Below are positions 10,105-18,863 of a DNA stretch of 64,000 nt, one piece after another. Origin of the DNA: Dictyobacter vulcani (GTDB lineage Bacteria > Chloroflexota > Ktedonobacteria > Ktedonobacterales > Ktedonobacteraceae); NCBI RefSeq assembly GCF_008974265.1, contig NZ_BKZW01000001.1, positions 4,092,001 to 4,156,000 on the forward strand. Reading direction: 5' to 3'. Numbering within the stretch: the stretch's first letter is position 1; every line of letters begins with the position of its first letter. A model generated the notes under the pieces. It saw nothing but the letters and a program-made list of their open reading frames with translations, searched no databases and was not told the origin of the DNA. A program made the position numbers and the translations under genes.

Positions 10105-11427
10105 TCAAATACCCCGGCCTAGAGACACGGGGCTTGGATCTAAGCTCCACCGCAATTCAGCATACTTTTGCAAGCGTGCTGCTTTGACTTCATCGCTTGA
10201 TCCATCAGGGGTTAATGACAACAACCCCGTACTCGTCCAGTCTTGCCGGGCGAGCAACGTTCGCATCGTTACATTTCTCGCTCCTACCAGATCGGCATGA
10301 AGAGTATACGTACAGTTCTGACAGACAAAGAGCAAGCCTTGCTTGGGACGATTATCAGGGGTGGTATGCCCACACATCGGACACGCTTGCGAGGTGTAAT
10401 GGGCATCTACCTTGATGGCCATCGACCCATGCGAGAGCGCCTTATACGCAATCATGCTCTGCAATTCAGCAAAACTCCATTTGGAGTACGCATGATTTGC
10501 CTTGCGTTGCTTTTTTGACGCTTTCTTTCCCTTGCGACGGCGGGTTTGCTCTCTGATATCTGCCAGATTTTCTAAACCGATCAAGCTGTGAGGATGAGCT
10601 GTTACGATTCTTTTTGAGACTCGATGATTGGTGTCTAATTTCAACCGTCTCTCTCGTCCACTCATCGCCACCAAACGGCGGGTCGCAGAACGAGTGCCTT
10701 TTTTCTGAAGACGCTTTCTCAGTCTCGCGTAATGGTTCGCTTTCGGCACCATCTGTTTGCCTGAATAGAAGGTACATGCGCCCTTCATATCACTCGTGAC
10801 AGCCAGATAGCGTACACCGACATCCACACCAGCAATACCAGTATGCGTGTCGGGTGTTGGATCTGCCGTCTTGATTTCCAAGGAGACTAATAAATAGAAC
10901 GTTTTCTTTTGTTTATCATACCAGAGTTTTGCCGCGCCGATCTCTGCACCACGTTGGATGAAAGCCACATGCGTAGCATATCCGGTATATGCTACGATGA
11001 CACGTCCCGCAAGTGTGAGGATGCTGACGTGTTGATCCTTCTTGAAGGTATAGTCTTTGCGGTTCTGATAGGTCAGGGTAGGAGAGACAAACTTGGGAGG
11101 TTGATCCAAACCCTTATACCGCTTCTTGGTATGCCCGGCCTTCCGTGCGGCAGCGTTTTGCTTCACTTTTGTCCATAAGGCTTTATACGTAGCTCCGACT
11201 TGGCGGGGAACGGAACAAGCCATTTGCGAAGGGAGATGAAAACGAGCGCGAATCTCATCATAGGTGCCATCTTGCAACCGCACAGCATTGCTCATCTTGC
11301 CGTGTGCAAAAGCGTACTGACTTACAGCGTTCAATGCATCCCGATATGCAAGTTGAGTAGCACGTAATGCGGCAAACTGTTCTGGTGTTGTATTCAGTTT
11401 TATCTTCGCGGTAAGCATCGTTTTCAT
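10105..11427 (-). CDS. tnpB: TnpB RNA-guided endonuclease
   Basis: The protein has 440 residues, typical for full-length TnpB. The RuvC-like catalytic residues are D202 (GVDVGVRYLAV), E286 (LIGLENL) and D379 (LHADLVGARN). A zinc-finger insert is formed by C349, C352, C369 and C372 (CPMCG ... CQNC). An N-terminal helical region precedes the nuclease. TnpB proteins use an omega RNA from the 3' end of their own element to cut DNA next to a short TAM motif, which keeps the element at its donor site. All catalytic and zinc residues are present, so the protein is probably active. The start may be ATG 11427 or the in-frame ATG 11418. Confidence 0.93.
   Translation of the reverse strand: MKTMLTAKIKLNTTPEQFAALRATQLAYRDALNAVSQYAFAHGKMSNAVRLQDGTYDEIRARFHLPSQMACSVPRQVGATYKALWTKVKQNAAARKAGHTKKRYKGLDQPPKFVSPTLTYQNRKDYTFKKDQHVSILTLAGRVIVAYTGYATHVAFIQRGAEIGAAKLWYDKQKKTFYLLVSLEIKTADPTPDTHTGIAGVDVGVRYLAVTSDMKGACTFYSGKQMVPKANHYARLRKRLQKKGTRSATRRLVAMSGRERRLKLDTNHRVSKRIVTAHPHSLIGLENLADIREQTRRRKGKKASKKQRKANHAYSKWSFAELQSMIAYKALSHGSMAIKVDAHYTSQACPMCGHTTPDNRPKQGLLFVCQNCTYTLHADLVGARNVTMRTLLARQDWTSTGLLSLTPDGSSDEVKAARLQKYAELRWSLDPSPVSLGRGI
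10112..10132. repeat. Right-end hairpin of the tnpB element
   Basis: CCCCG and CGGGG arms flank an 11-nt loop containing CTAGAG. It overlaps the 3' end of tnpB and should form the last stem of its omega RNA. It matches the left-end hairpin at 18 of 21 positions. Confidence 0.7.
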
Positions 11428-11433
11428 AGAAAA

Positions 11434-11462
11434 AATCTATCATGTTTTCAACCACCTGTCAA
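11434..11462 (-). promoter_or_regulatory. Sigma-70-type promoter of tnpB
   Basis: On the minus strand a perfect -35 TTGACA (11462-11457), a 17-nt spacer and a -10 TAGATT (11439-11434) are present. The expected transcription start falls at or next to the tnpB ATG (11427), which suggests a leaderless mRNA. Confidence 0.65.
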
Positions 11463-11534
11463 GTAAAAAATAAAAAGTGAACGAACAAATGTTTTACCCT
11501 GATACCCGGCCCCAAATAAGGTAGGCCCATTCCT

Positions 11535-11555
11535 CCCCGGTCTAAAGACGCGGGG
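11535..11555. repeat. Left-end hairpin of the tnpB element
   Basis: CCCCG and CGGGG arms flank a loop with an inner GTCT/AGAC pairing and the CTAAAG core. It lies 20 bp before the start codon of the next plus-strand gene and contributes to that gene's upstream region. Confidence 0.7.
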
Positions 11556-11575
11556 CTTTCAGAAAGGGACGATTT

Positions 11576-12028
11576 GTGAATAGAATCAAACGTTGGCGCG
11601 CATCAATTCCACCCTGGAATATGCCCTCAGATCCAGTACAGGCTATCTGGTGGTTCTTACGCTGGTTTTTGCAGGTCCTGGTCCATTTCTTCTGGCTACC
11701 CATTCTGATCATGGTCATCTATGAAGTGTATAGTAATGGTCTGGTTGGTGGGATTTTCAATGGATTGGTGAGTGGAATTGTGACGCTGTTGGTTGGTATG
11801 CTTGTCTGGGCAGCGTTATATGCTGTACTCTTTGTGGTGAATATCGGTACAGGCATCTCGCGTGCGGTCTCGGATGTGAAGCGTATGCAGCAACAAACTG
11901 AATTTCTTCGTCAGACGTATTCGTCGCCATTTATGGGTGGTGGTTCCAGTGTTCCCAAAGAGGATCGGGTGGTTGAAGGAACTATTACTGATCTGGATGA
12001 GGAGCGGCAGAAGCGTCGCCGCGAGTAA
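11576..12028 (+). CDS. Small membrane protein of unknown function
   Basis: This protein has 150 residues and starts at GTG with AAAGGGA 6 nt upstream. Two hydrophobic segments (about residues 30-50, FLQVLVHFFWLPILIMVIYEV, and 58-92) form a probable hairpin in the membrane. A charged cytoplasmic tail follows, ending in DLDEERQKRRRE. I do not recognise the family. The tnpB element sits directly upstream and may have separated it from its original promoter. A bidirectional terminator follows within 7 nt of the stop. Confidence 0.7.
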   Translation: MNRIKRWRASIPPWNMPSDPVQAIWWFLRWFLQVLVHFFWLPILIMVIYEVYSNGLVGGIFNGLVSGIVTLLVGMLVWAALYAVLFVVNIGTGISRAVSDVKRMQQQTEFLRQTYSSPFMGGGSSVPKEDRVVEGTITDLDEERQKRRRE

Positions 12029-12034
12029 AAACGT

Positions 12035-12058
12035 GAGAGTGCTCTAAAGAGCACTCTC
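12035..12058. terminator. Bidirectional terminator between convergent genes
   Basis: A perfect 11-bp stem (12035-12045 with 12048-12058) separated by two A residues lies between the small membrane protein and manA. It overlaps the manA stop codon. Confidence 0.7.
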
Positions 12059-13086
12059 GGGATTGGCTGTTTTCCAGGCTTGCCAGGCGGAATCATCGGA
12101 TGCTGGTACATAGGAAAAGAGCAGTGAGCCCTCGCCTTCAATACGGTAATCTCCTAATGTGGCCGGCAGTACGATGGTCTGACCACGGCTGAATGTTTCG
12201 TATCTGGCCATGTTCTCTCCATAGACCACCCTGGCTGTTGCACCCAGTGATGTCAGGATGATACAGCTACCCTCAGTCGTACCAGTACGCACCCCATCCT
12301 TGAGCTCTATTTCGCGGGTCACAAAATATTTACAGGCCACCAGGCAGCGTTCGCTGTATTCCGCTGTATTGCTGATCTCAACCGGACGCATCTTAATCTG
12401 TGGAGAGGCTGTATAGTGGGAAACATCCAGTGAGCGCTCAATATGCAATTCACGTGGTTTGCCATTAGCGCCTGGACGTCCATAATCGTACATGCGATAG
12501 GTAACGTCTGAATATTCCTGCAATTCGTATAGTAAGATACCACCGCCGATGGCATGCACGGTTCCGGCCGGTACAAAGACGATATCGCCAGCATGCACCG
12601 TCTCTTCGTGCATGAGATCTTCGAGTTTCACCTCTTCAATGGCCTGGCGCACCTCATCTGGATGAGTAGCGGCTTTAAAGCCATGAATGATGGTGGCACC
12701 CGGTTTGGCGCTGAGGATATACCAGAACTCGGTCTTCCCCAGTTTGCCGCCTTCAAATGTAGCGGCGTAATCATCCTTCGGATGTACCTGTACAGAGAGT
12801 TGGGCATTGGCGTCAATGAATTTCGCGAGGAGGGGGAAGCGTTTCCCAAAGATGGCGACGGCCTGGGGACCTAAAAATGCCTCACCGGCATCCTTCACCA
12901 CTTCTGCCAGCGTTTTACTTTCATAGGGACCGTTTTGAACAATGGTGCTGACTTCAGTTTCCCAGGATTCTCCAATGAGGCTCGCGTTTTGTGGAGGGTT
13001 TTCCACTGATCTTGTTCTAATCTGCGACCTCCCCAGATTGTTTCGTGCAGTGATGCGTGTAAGCGAATGGGATAGATATGAGACAA
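12044..13086 (-). CDS. manA: Mannose-6-phosphate isomerase, class I (one frame break)
   Basis: This zinc-dependent cupin enzyme interconverts fructose-6-P and mannose-6-P and supplies mannose for glycans. The zinc motif QVHPKDDYA and the downstream HAGDIVFVPAGTVHAIGGG and ELQEYSDVTYRMYDYGR are characteristic. The reading frame breaks at 12987-12990. The true N-terminus (YPIRLHASLHETIWGGRRLEQ) is in a second frame that joins at K/N-ASLIGESWETEV if one A is added to an A4 run on the coding strand. The likely start is TTG at 13086, preceded by AGGAG; this gives about 347 residues. The neighbour upstream is the thioredoxin-fold gene. Confidence 0.85.
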
Positions 13087-13126
13087 AACACAACTCCTAA
13101 TAGTAGCGGCAGAAAAATAGGGGTGT

Positions 13127-13462
13127 CTAATTTGCGAGTAAGACACCTTCGAGCTGACGACGTAACTTTTCGCGCATCACGATGCCCGTGATACGGTGGA
13201 TCTCATTCCCGCCTTTAAAGAAGATCAGGGTTGGTATACCCTCGATATGCCATTTTTTTGTTAGCTCTTCTTGTCCGGTGACGTCCAGGCGGGTAAAAGT
13301 TGCACGTCCCTGATAATGTGTGCTGATTGCTTCGATTTCGGGGTCCTGTATTTTGCAGGCATTGCTTTGCTCAGCCGAAAAATTGACGACCACCAATTGG
13401 GAAGACTGGAGCACTTTCTCAGCAAAATTATCTGGTGTTACCTCTATATAATTATTTGCCAT
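13127..13462 (-). CDS. Thioredoxin-fold protein lacking the CXXC motif
   Basis: The protein has 111 residues, a single thioredoxin domain. The fold is clear (VVVNFSAEQSNACK ... GIPTLIFFKGGNEIHRITG, with the cis-Pro in GIPT). At the active site the usual WCGPC is replaced by QSNAC (residues 32-36), leaving only the second cysteine. A normal dithiol-disulfide reductase role is therefore unlikely. A monothiol, chaperone or binding role is inference. It lies 41 nt upstream of manA on the same strand, possibly co-transcribed. Confidence 0.8.
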   Translation of the reverse strand: MANNYIEVTPDNFAEKVLQSSQLVVVNFSAEQSNACKIQDPEIEAISTHYQGRATFTRLDVTGQEELTKKWHIEGIPTLIFFKGGNEIHRITGIVMREKLRRQLEGVLLAN

Positions 13463-13652
13463 GCCATCCTCTTGTCGTCTATAAATAAATTATACTCTTG
13501 CCTACTCAAAGTATCACCCTGTACAGGTGCATGTCAAGCGGCTCAATCGTATGGATATAGCCTGCGGCATGTCAGTAGCAAGCACGATTGTTTATGCAGT
13601 ACACATTTTGTGTGGTCAGCATCTTCACCGGAAAATGCTGACGTTGTTCTTA

Positions 13653-15372
13653 TTATGGCTGTGCTGTCAAGAGTGCTTCCGCATCTTCAATCACGTAGCG
13701 ATATCCCTGTTCTGTCAGGAACAATTGGCGATTAGCGGAGAACTCCTGGTCGCGGGTGTCGCGGGTGACCACTGAATAGAAGTAGGCATTGCCCCCATCT
13801 GACTTGGGACGCAGGATACGGCCCAGGCGTTGGGCTTCTTCCTGTCGTGAGCCAAAGGTGCCCGAGACCTGAATGGCGACGTTCGCATCGGGTAGATCGA
13901 TGGCAAAATTCGCGACTTTGCTGACCACGAGGCGTTTGATCTCGCCTTTGCGAAATTGTTCATAGAGTTTTTCTCGTTGTGCCGTGGCGGTTCGACCGGT
14001 CAGGAGCGGGGCCTTGAGCTCTTCCGCCAGAAGCTTGAGCTGATCAATATATTGTCCAATGATCAAGATCTGAGCCTCTTTGTGTTTGTCGATCAGATGA
14101 CGGACAACGTTGAGTTTGGCTGGATTTTCGGCGGCCAGGCGGTATTTTTCACGGGTTTCGCCCATGGCATAGTTTAACTGCTCGTCTTCGCCAGGAAAAC
14201 TGACGCGGATCTCATGGCACTCGGCGGTGGCAATCCAGCCCTGATGTTCCAGTTCCCGCCAGGGGACATCGTATTTTTTAGGACCGATCAAGCTGAAGAC
14301 ATCGGCCTCACAACCATCCTCTCGCACCAATGTGGCGGTTAAGCCTAAGCGGCGGCGAGCTTGAATCTCGGCGGTAAAGCGGAAAACGGGCGCGGGTAGC
14401 AGGTGAACCTCATCGTAGATGATCAGTCCCCAATCGTAGTTGGTAAATAGCGAGAAATGTGGATAGGCCTCTGGTCCAGCGTTATTTTCTTTGTCCTCTT
14501 TGTTTTCTTCATGGCGGCGATAGGTTAAAATCTGATAGGTACTGACCGTGATCGGTGCGATCTCTTTGCGTTCACCGGTATATTCGCCAATCATTTCGGG
14601 GGGATATCTGTCTTGTCCAGGATTTCATGTATCCATTGACGGACCGCGACGGTGTTGGGGTAAGGATTAAGGTTGCGCGTTGCAGGGTGGCGATGGTGGC
14701 GATGCCGACAATGGTTTTTCCAGCTCCACAGGGCAGAACCACCACGCCGCTACCACCACTGGGTGCGCCGCCCGCATAGAACGTTGAGACGGCAGACTGC
14801 TGATACTGACGTGGCTCGAAGTCTTTGCCCTGGAGTGTAACGCTGCGCATCTGGAGCGGCAGGGGAGAGCCCTCAGTGTAGCCGGCCAGATCTTCGGCGG
14901 GAAAGCCAATGTGGATCAATGCTTGCTTGACATGCCCACGTCGGCTGGCATCAATTTTAATGGTATTGCGATTTATGTGCTGCTGAATATAGGGCTGCAT
15001 CTTTTTATGATTGACAATCTCGGTCATTAAGGCATGATCATCCGAGTAGAGCAGTAGATCATCACCTTCACGAATCAGCTTGACGCGTCCATAGCGGTGC
15101 ACATAGGTCTGGATCTCGGCCGTGATATTGGCTGGCAATGGATATTTACTATAGCTGGTCAATAATTCCAGGATCGCCGGTGCATCCATACCGCCAGCGG
15201 CCGCATTCCAGAGTGAGAGCGGCGTTAAGCGATAGGTGTGAATATGTTCTGGTGATTTTTCAAGCTCGGCAAATTGAGCCAGCGCGTCACGTGCCTCATC
15301 GTGTAATGGATGATCAACCTCTAATAAGATGCTGCGATCACTTTGTACAATCAGGGGATTTCCTGGATTCAT
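13653..15372 (-). CDS. XPB/Rad25-type DNA helicase (two frame breaks)
   Basis: This superfamily 2 DNA repair helicase has about 573 residues when the frame is repaired. The N-terminal XPB-specific region (residues 1-200) is followed by Walker A in LPCGAGKTIVG, the DEVH-type Walker B in LIIYDEVHLLPA, and a C-terminal RecA domain with LGRILRPKSDGGNAYFYSVVTRDT. Bacterial XPB homologues unwind DNA with 3'-5' polarity. Two breaks lie 55 nt apart: a G4 run at 14657-14660 and a G6 run at 14598-14603. Adding one base in each restores the string ILTPNTVAVRQWIHEIL and then DIPPEMIGEYTGERKE. Such close paired homopolymer losses point to sequencing error. Confidence 0.87.
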
Positions 15373-15411
15373 AAGTATTCCTCTTCTTCCAACGTCTTCT
15401 TCCAGTGAGCT

Positions 15412-16082
15412 TTATACTCCTGGCATCTCGGCCCATGCCTTCACATATTTTAGAATCGCTTCCGCGGCTGGTTCTTCGTAGCCACGCATCAAATGTCGGG
15501 CTCCCACAATGACCTTGATGCCTTTAGGACCTGCCTGTTGTTCCACAAATGGCTCTAGTTTGAAAAGCGGACAGATTTCATCAAACTCGCCGGTCACAAA
15601 TAATTTTGGTCGCTCAAACTGGCGTGGAAAACCGCTACTGGCCCGGAATAATGGCAAACTGATGGCAACCACTGTGCGAATACGCGTATCGAATGGTGCG
15701 TAGAGTAGCGTCGTATAAGCCCCAAAGCCATGACCGATCACACAGAGCTTGGCGGGATTAATGCCAGGAAACGTGAGCGCGGTATCGATGGCCCCTGCTA
15801 AATCCAGTGGTTCAAGCCGCCCTTCGCTCTGTTGACCCTGACTACGACCGACACCCCGGAAATTAAAGCGTAGCACCACCATTCCGGCTGCTGCCAGACT
15901 TTGTGCCAGCGCGACATTTAATGGATCATGCATATTACTGCTGGCAGGTTGGGGATGGCAGAGAATAATTATCGGTGCTTTCTCTGCCTTCGGGGCGTAT
16001 GTACGACTCCTTCAAGAAGAAAGGCCGGCTGGCCTTTACTATGAAATGTTATTGGTCGTCCCGCCTGTTTTGATAAGGTCAT
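15412..16082 (-). CDS. Alpha/beta hydrolase, dienelactone-hydrolase-like (one frame break)
   Basis: This is a small alpha/beta-hydrolase of about 223 residues. The VLRFNFRGVGRSQG motif, CVIGHGFGAYTTLLYA as the nucleophile-elbow equivalent (G-H-G-F-G, with Gly in place of the usual Ser) and a C-terminal ARHLMRGYEE histidine segment are visible. It resembles the COG2945 type of predicted alpha/beta hydrolases. The N-terminal 34 residues lie in another frame; one added base near 15995 gives GVVHTAPKAEKAPIIILCHPQPASSNMHDPLN. The start ATG is at 16082. The missing nucleophile Ser is odd and raises doubt about hydrolase activity. Confidence 0.7.
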
Positions 16083-16540
16083 CGCTGATCCTTTGCTTCC
16101 CTGATGTAATTCCTGGCAATCGTGTGAGCGAAGCTAGCCGCGAGTGAGAGGCGTGCACGATTGAATTTTAAAGCTTTCATGCCTCTATCTTTAAATACTA
16201 TCTCAGTCAGGCTCATGCGTCAATATTCTTGTATTATTGTGTTTGAAAGTGCCTATTTTTCCCGTCACAAAATTCGCTGCGTTTTGCTAAAATTATACCT
16301 CATTTTTGCCACCAGCTAATCGTCTCTACTAGTATGTGAGGTTATTCTGCCTCCCTTTCAATACTAAAATGTTTAGCGTAAACGAAAGATAGCGGGAGAG
16401 ACCCCTAAAAGTCATAGTTGTGTGAGATTTTCGCAATCCGTGACGAATTGGCGCGATTTGTTCAACAAAAGCTTTGCATGTGAGTCGAAGGATGTTATAC
16501 TAACTATGACATATGCATACTTACTTTTATTCAGGTAGGT
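16083..16540. other. Long intergenic region with promoter
   Basis: This stretch has no convincing gene. It holds the divergent control region between the hydrolase and the receiver-GGDEF gene, including the promoter at 16473-16501. The rest is AT-rich with no clear repeats. Confidence 0.5.
16473..16501 (+). promoter_or_regulatory. Promoter upstream of the small ORFs and the GGDEF gene
   Basis: TTTGCA (16473-16478), a 17-nt spacer and TATACT (16496-16501) form a plausible sigma-70 promoter. Start of transcription would be near 16508, leaving about 440 nt before the receiver-GGDEF start. Confidence 0.5.
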
Positions 16541-16678
16541 ATGGTGTGTACATTGAAGTACAACCTGTTTCTCTCATTTTTTCTCACAGGTATTGTGCTA
16601 CAGTGGCTTCTCGTCGGGCACAATGCCCCACTCTCCCATAAGATGGGCTCGCATCAGGAGGTGATTTTGTCCTTTTGA
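16541..16678 (+). CDS. Possible 45-residue membrane peptide
   Basis: ATG 16541 opens a 45-codon frame with a hydrophobic stretch (YNLFLSFFLTGIVLQWLLVG, residues 7-26). AGGTAGGT lies just before the start. It begins 33 nt downstream of a predicted transcription start and its stop overlaps the start of the next small frame (TTGA). I do not recognise it. It could instead be a regulatory leader or non-coding. Confidence 0.3.
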   Translation: MVCTLKYNLFLSFFLTGIVLQWLLVGHNAPLSHKMGSHQEVILSF

Positions 16679-16881
16679 TACGCATGCCGCGTATTTTGTG
16701 CTACTTATACACTGTTGGCTTCAGGACACATTATGTTTTATGCATGTTGTATCTTTGTTGGTACGCTGTGATTCATATGAAACGTTCAATGCTACGGTGG
16801 TGTACCTATAGCAAACGGCGGAACACTAGTATTTTGACTCATAAAAAATCGATATGCGCGCTGAATATTTCACCCGTATAA
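16675..16881 (+). CDS. Possible 68-residue peptide, coupled to the preceding frame
   Basis: The TTG start at 16675 is preceded by AGGAGGTGA (16656-16664), a near-perfect complement of the 16S anti-Shine-Dalgarno, with a 10-nt spacer. The predicted product is hydrophobic in its first half and basic in its second, with five Cys. No family is recognised. The strong ribosome site is the main evidence; composition gives little support. Confidence 0.3.
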   Translation: MIRMPRILCYLYTVGFRTHYVLCMLYLCWYAVIHMKRSMLRWCTYSKRRNTSILTHKKSICALNISPV

Positions 16882-16948
16882 AGAAGCAGGTGGGTCTTCT
16901 AAAAGGTATACACGGTGTATATAGTGAAACGTAGAGGTAGGAGCATAT

Positions 16949-17977
16949 ATGTCCAGCATTCTAGTCGTCGAAGATGAAGGAGTTATCACTCAATTAGTCA
17001 GAGAACATTTTGGGGATGAGGGATATCAAACTGTGATGGCGGTGACTGGTGAAGATGCTGTACAGTTTGCCATGCGCGAGATGCCCAGTCTGGTTATTCT
17101 GGATGTTGAGCTTCCTGGTGTCGATGGCTATCAAGTCATCCAGCAATTACGCGACCACCCCAAATGTATGCACATTCCTATAATTATGATGAGTGCACAT
17201 ACTTCTCTGGTTGATAAGGTCCGTGCCTATGAGCTCGGAGTAGATAGTTATATCACAAAGCCGTGTTGCTCTGATGAACTCCTTGCGCATGTCCGTAGAC
17301 AACTCCGTCGTATGCAGCAAAGTACGCTGTCTCCTCTAACACGTCTCCCGGGCGGTCTCCAGTTGGAACGCGCCATCGATTATAAGTTGCGTGGTTCAGA
17401 TCCCTGGAGTATTCTCTATCTAGATTTAGATAATTTTAAAGCCTTTAATGATGCCTATGGTTTTGTGACTGGCAATGATATGATTCTGCTGGTTGGTCGC
17501 ATCTGTCAACGCGTCGTGTATGAATATGGCAATGCCGATGATTTTGTGGGGCATATTGGTGGAGATGATTTTGTGATTGTGACGACGCCAGATCGTGAAA
17601 AGTTGCTCTGCCGGCATATCCTGGCTCGCTATAAAGAAGAGAGTCTGGCCTTTTATCGACCTGAGGATATTGCGCGTGGCTCGCTCAGTAGCGTGGATCG
17701 CAAGGGACGCCCGCATCAGTTCCCGCTGGTGTCGCTGTCCATTGGGGTTGTCAGTGATCAAATCAAATGCTCGCACTCGATGAATGAGGTTAGTTGCCTG
17801 ACCGCAGAGGCCAAGCGCCTGGCAAAGCAATCCTCAAATAATGTCTCACGTGTTTCTCCTCAATGGGGCATTCCCTCACAGGTCTCACACACGCCAGCAA
17901 CGTTTAATCTGGTGGGCAATATTGGTCGGAACCTTTTTCACTTCGCGGATGAGGATATCCTGGCCAAATTTAAATAA
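16949..17977 (+). CDS. Receiver-GGDEF response regulator (GGDDF variant)
   Basis: The protein has 342 residues. The N-terminal receiver has acidic pocket VVEDE, phospho-acceptor D52 (VILDVELPG) and K104 (YITKPC). A GGDEF domain spans about 125-300, with D159 and D161 in LYLDLDNFK as metal-binding positions and GGDDF at 204-208 in place of GG(D/E)EF. The E-to-D change makes c-di-GMP synthase activity uncertain; it could be a sensor or degenerate effector. About 50 C-terminal residues have no recognised domain. Start ATG 16949 follows GTAGAGGTAGGAG. It stands alone after a long leader region. Confidence 0.88.
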   Translation: MSSILVVEDEGVITQLVREHFGDEGYQTVMAVTGEDAVQFAMREMPSLVILDVELPGVDGYQVIQQLRDHPKCMHIPIIMMSAHTSLVDKVRAYELGVDSYITKPCCSDELLAHVRRQLRRMQQSTLSPLTRLPGGLQLERAIDYKLRGSDPWSILYLDLDNFKAFNDAYGFVTGNDMILLVGRICQRVVYEYGNADDFVGHIGGDDFVIVTTPDREKLLCRHILARYKEESLAFYRPEDIARGSLSSVDRKGRPHQFPLVSLSIGVVSDQIKCSHSMNEVSCLTAEAKRLAKQSSNNVSRVSPQWGIPSQVSHTPATFNLVGNIGRNLFHFADEDILAKFK

Positions 17978-18073
17978 CGGTTTGCACGTGTGTTGTGTCT
18001 GGTAGACTCTTGCTCTTTTGTGCTATGCTGGGGATATTAACTATCTATTGTTGCTGTTTTTTGGAAGGTTATT

Positions 18074-18505
18074 ATGTCTACAAGCCAGGATTATCAGGAA
18101 TCTGCATCCGAGTTGGATGAGTCACTCCATGAGCAGGAGCAGGAAGCGCGTCGGATTGCTACGCGCGAGAATGCCAAGCATGTATTGCGTGAAAGCGGAT
18201 TGGCTGAGATGCTTCAGAGCATCAATAAAAATTTACTTAAGGGGCGCGGCCACTTTGAAGAGTATGATTCTCTGATCCTTTTTCGTTGGGGCACGCATTC
18301 TACGCGCCGCCACATGTGGATCGAAGTGCGCGGTAGTTCTCTTTTGTTCCGTTTACACCCTCATCGCACCTGTGCGAACAGTGCTCCCATCTGTGATGGC
18401 GAATACCATACTTTTACTGCCGCTATGTGGTCTGATAGAGAATTCCTCAAAGCCGAATTAAAAAAATACTATGATCGGCCTGTTGCTGAAACCTCCGCTG
18501 ACTAA
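18074..18505 (+). CDS. Conserved-looking protein of unknown function
   Basis: This is a 143-residue soluble protein. The N-terminal 35 residues are highly acidic and helical (ESASELDESLHEQEQEARR). The rest contains an aromatic, arginine-rich core (LILFRWGTHSTRRHMWIEVRG ... FRLHPHRTC). The ATG follows GGAAGG. I do not recognise a family. It stands alone 96 nt after the GGDEF gene. Confidence 0.65.
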   Translation: MSTSQDYQESASELDESLHEQEQEARRIATRENAKHVLRESGLAEMLQSINKNLLKGRGHFEEYDSLILFRWGTHSTRRHMWIEVRGSSLLFRLHPHRTCANSAPICDGEYHTFTAAMWSDREFLKAELKKYYDRPVAETSAD

Positions 18506-18542
18506 AGCCAGCAATTGGCTATGAACAAGTATCGCATCATGG

Positions 18543-18863
18543 CTACAGGGTCTCCAGGGGGAGGATGGTGATGGTTCCTTCTTGTTCAGCGCTTTTTTTG
18601 AGCTGCTGATAGGTTCCATGGGCGTAAAACTCTTCGCGTTCCATTTCGTTCGACCAGCTGAAGAATCCTAGCAGGAGTGAACTACGCTGAAAGAAGAGCT
18701 CACGGTAGCCAGCATGCTGAGATGTGGTGGCCATACGGGTGGCGGTAGGCGTATCATTGATGCCACGTGCGAAAAAGGCAAAGGTAAGCTGGGATTGTAG
18801 CTCTGGCTGTTGCAGGGCTGTCAACCAGCTTTTCTGCACCTGCTGTATACGTTGGGGGGTCAT
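18543..18863 (-). CDS. Small protein of unknown function
   Basis: This 106-residue frame starts at ATG within the ATGA overlap with the stop of the upstream gene, so the two are translationally coupled. No signal peptide or membrane segment is apparent. Residues such as FFSWSNEMEREEFY suggest a small alpha/beta fold. Function unknown; it may act with the ABM-like partner. Confidence 0.6.
   Translation of the reverse strand: MTPQRIQQVQKSWLTALQQPELQSQLTFAFFARGINDTPTATRMATTSQHAGYRELFFQRSSLLLGFFSWSNEMEREEFYAHGTYQQLKKSAEQEGTITILPLETL

Larger units (their letters stand above)
10100..11560 (-). mobile_element. IS200/IS605-type element carrying tnpB only
   Basis: The element has a tnpB gene but no tnpA. 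Both ends carry a related 21-nt hairpin (10112-10132 and 11535-11555, differing at three positions), as expected for the subterminal palindromes recognised by the HUH transposase TnpA. The right-end hairpin overlaps the last codons of tnpB, where the guide (omega) RNA of this family normally ends. The element lies between the glycosyltransferase operon and a small membrane protein gene, 20 bp upstream of the latter's start. It would need a TnpA supplied elsewhere to move. Exact ends are estimated. Confidence 0.75.
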
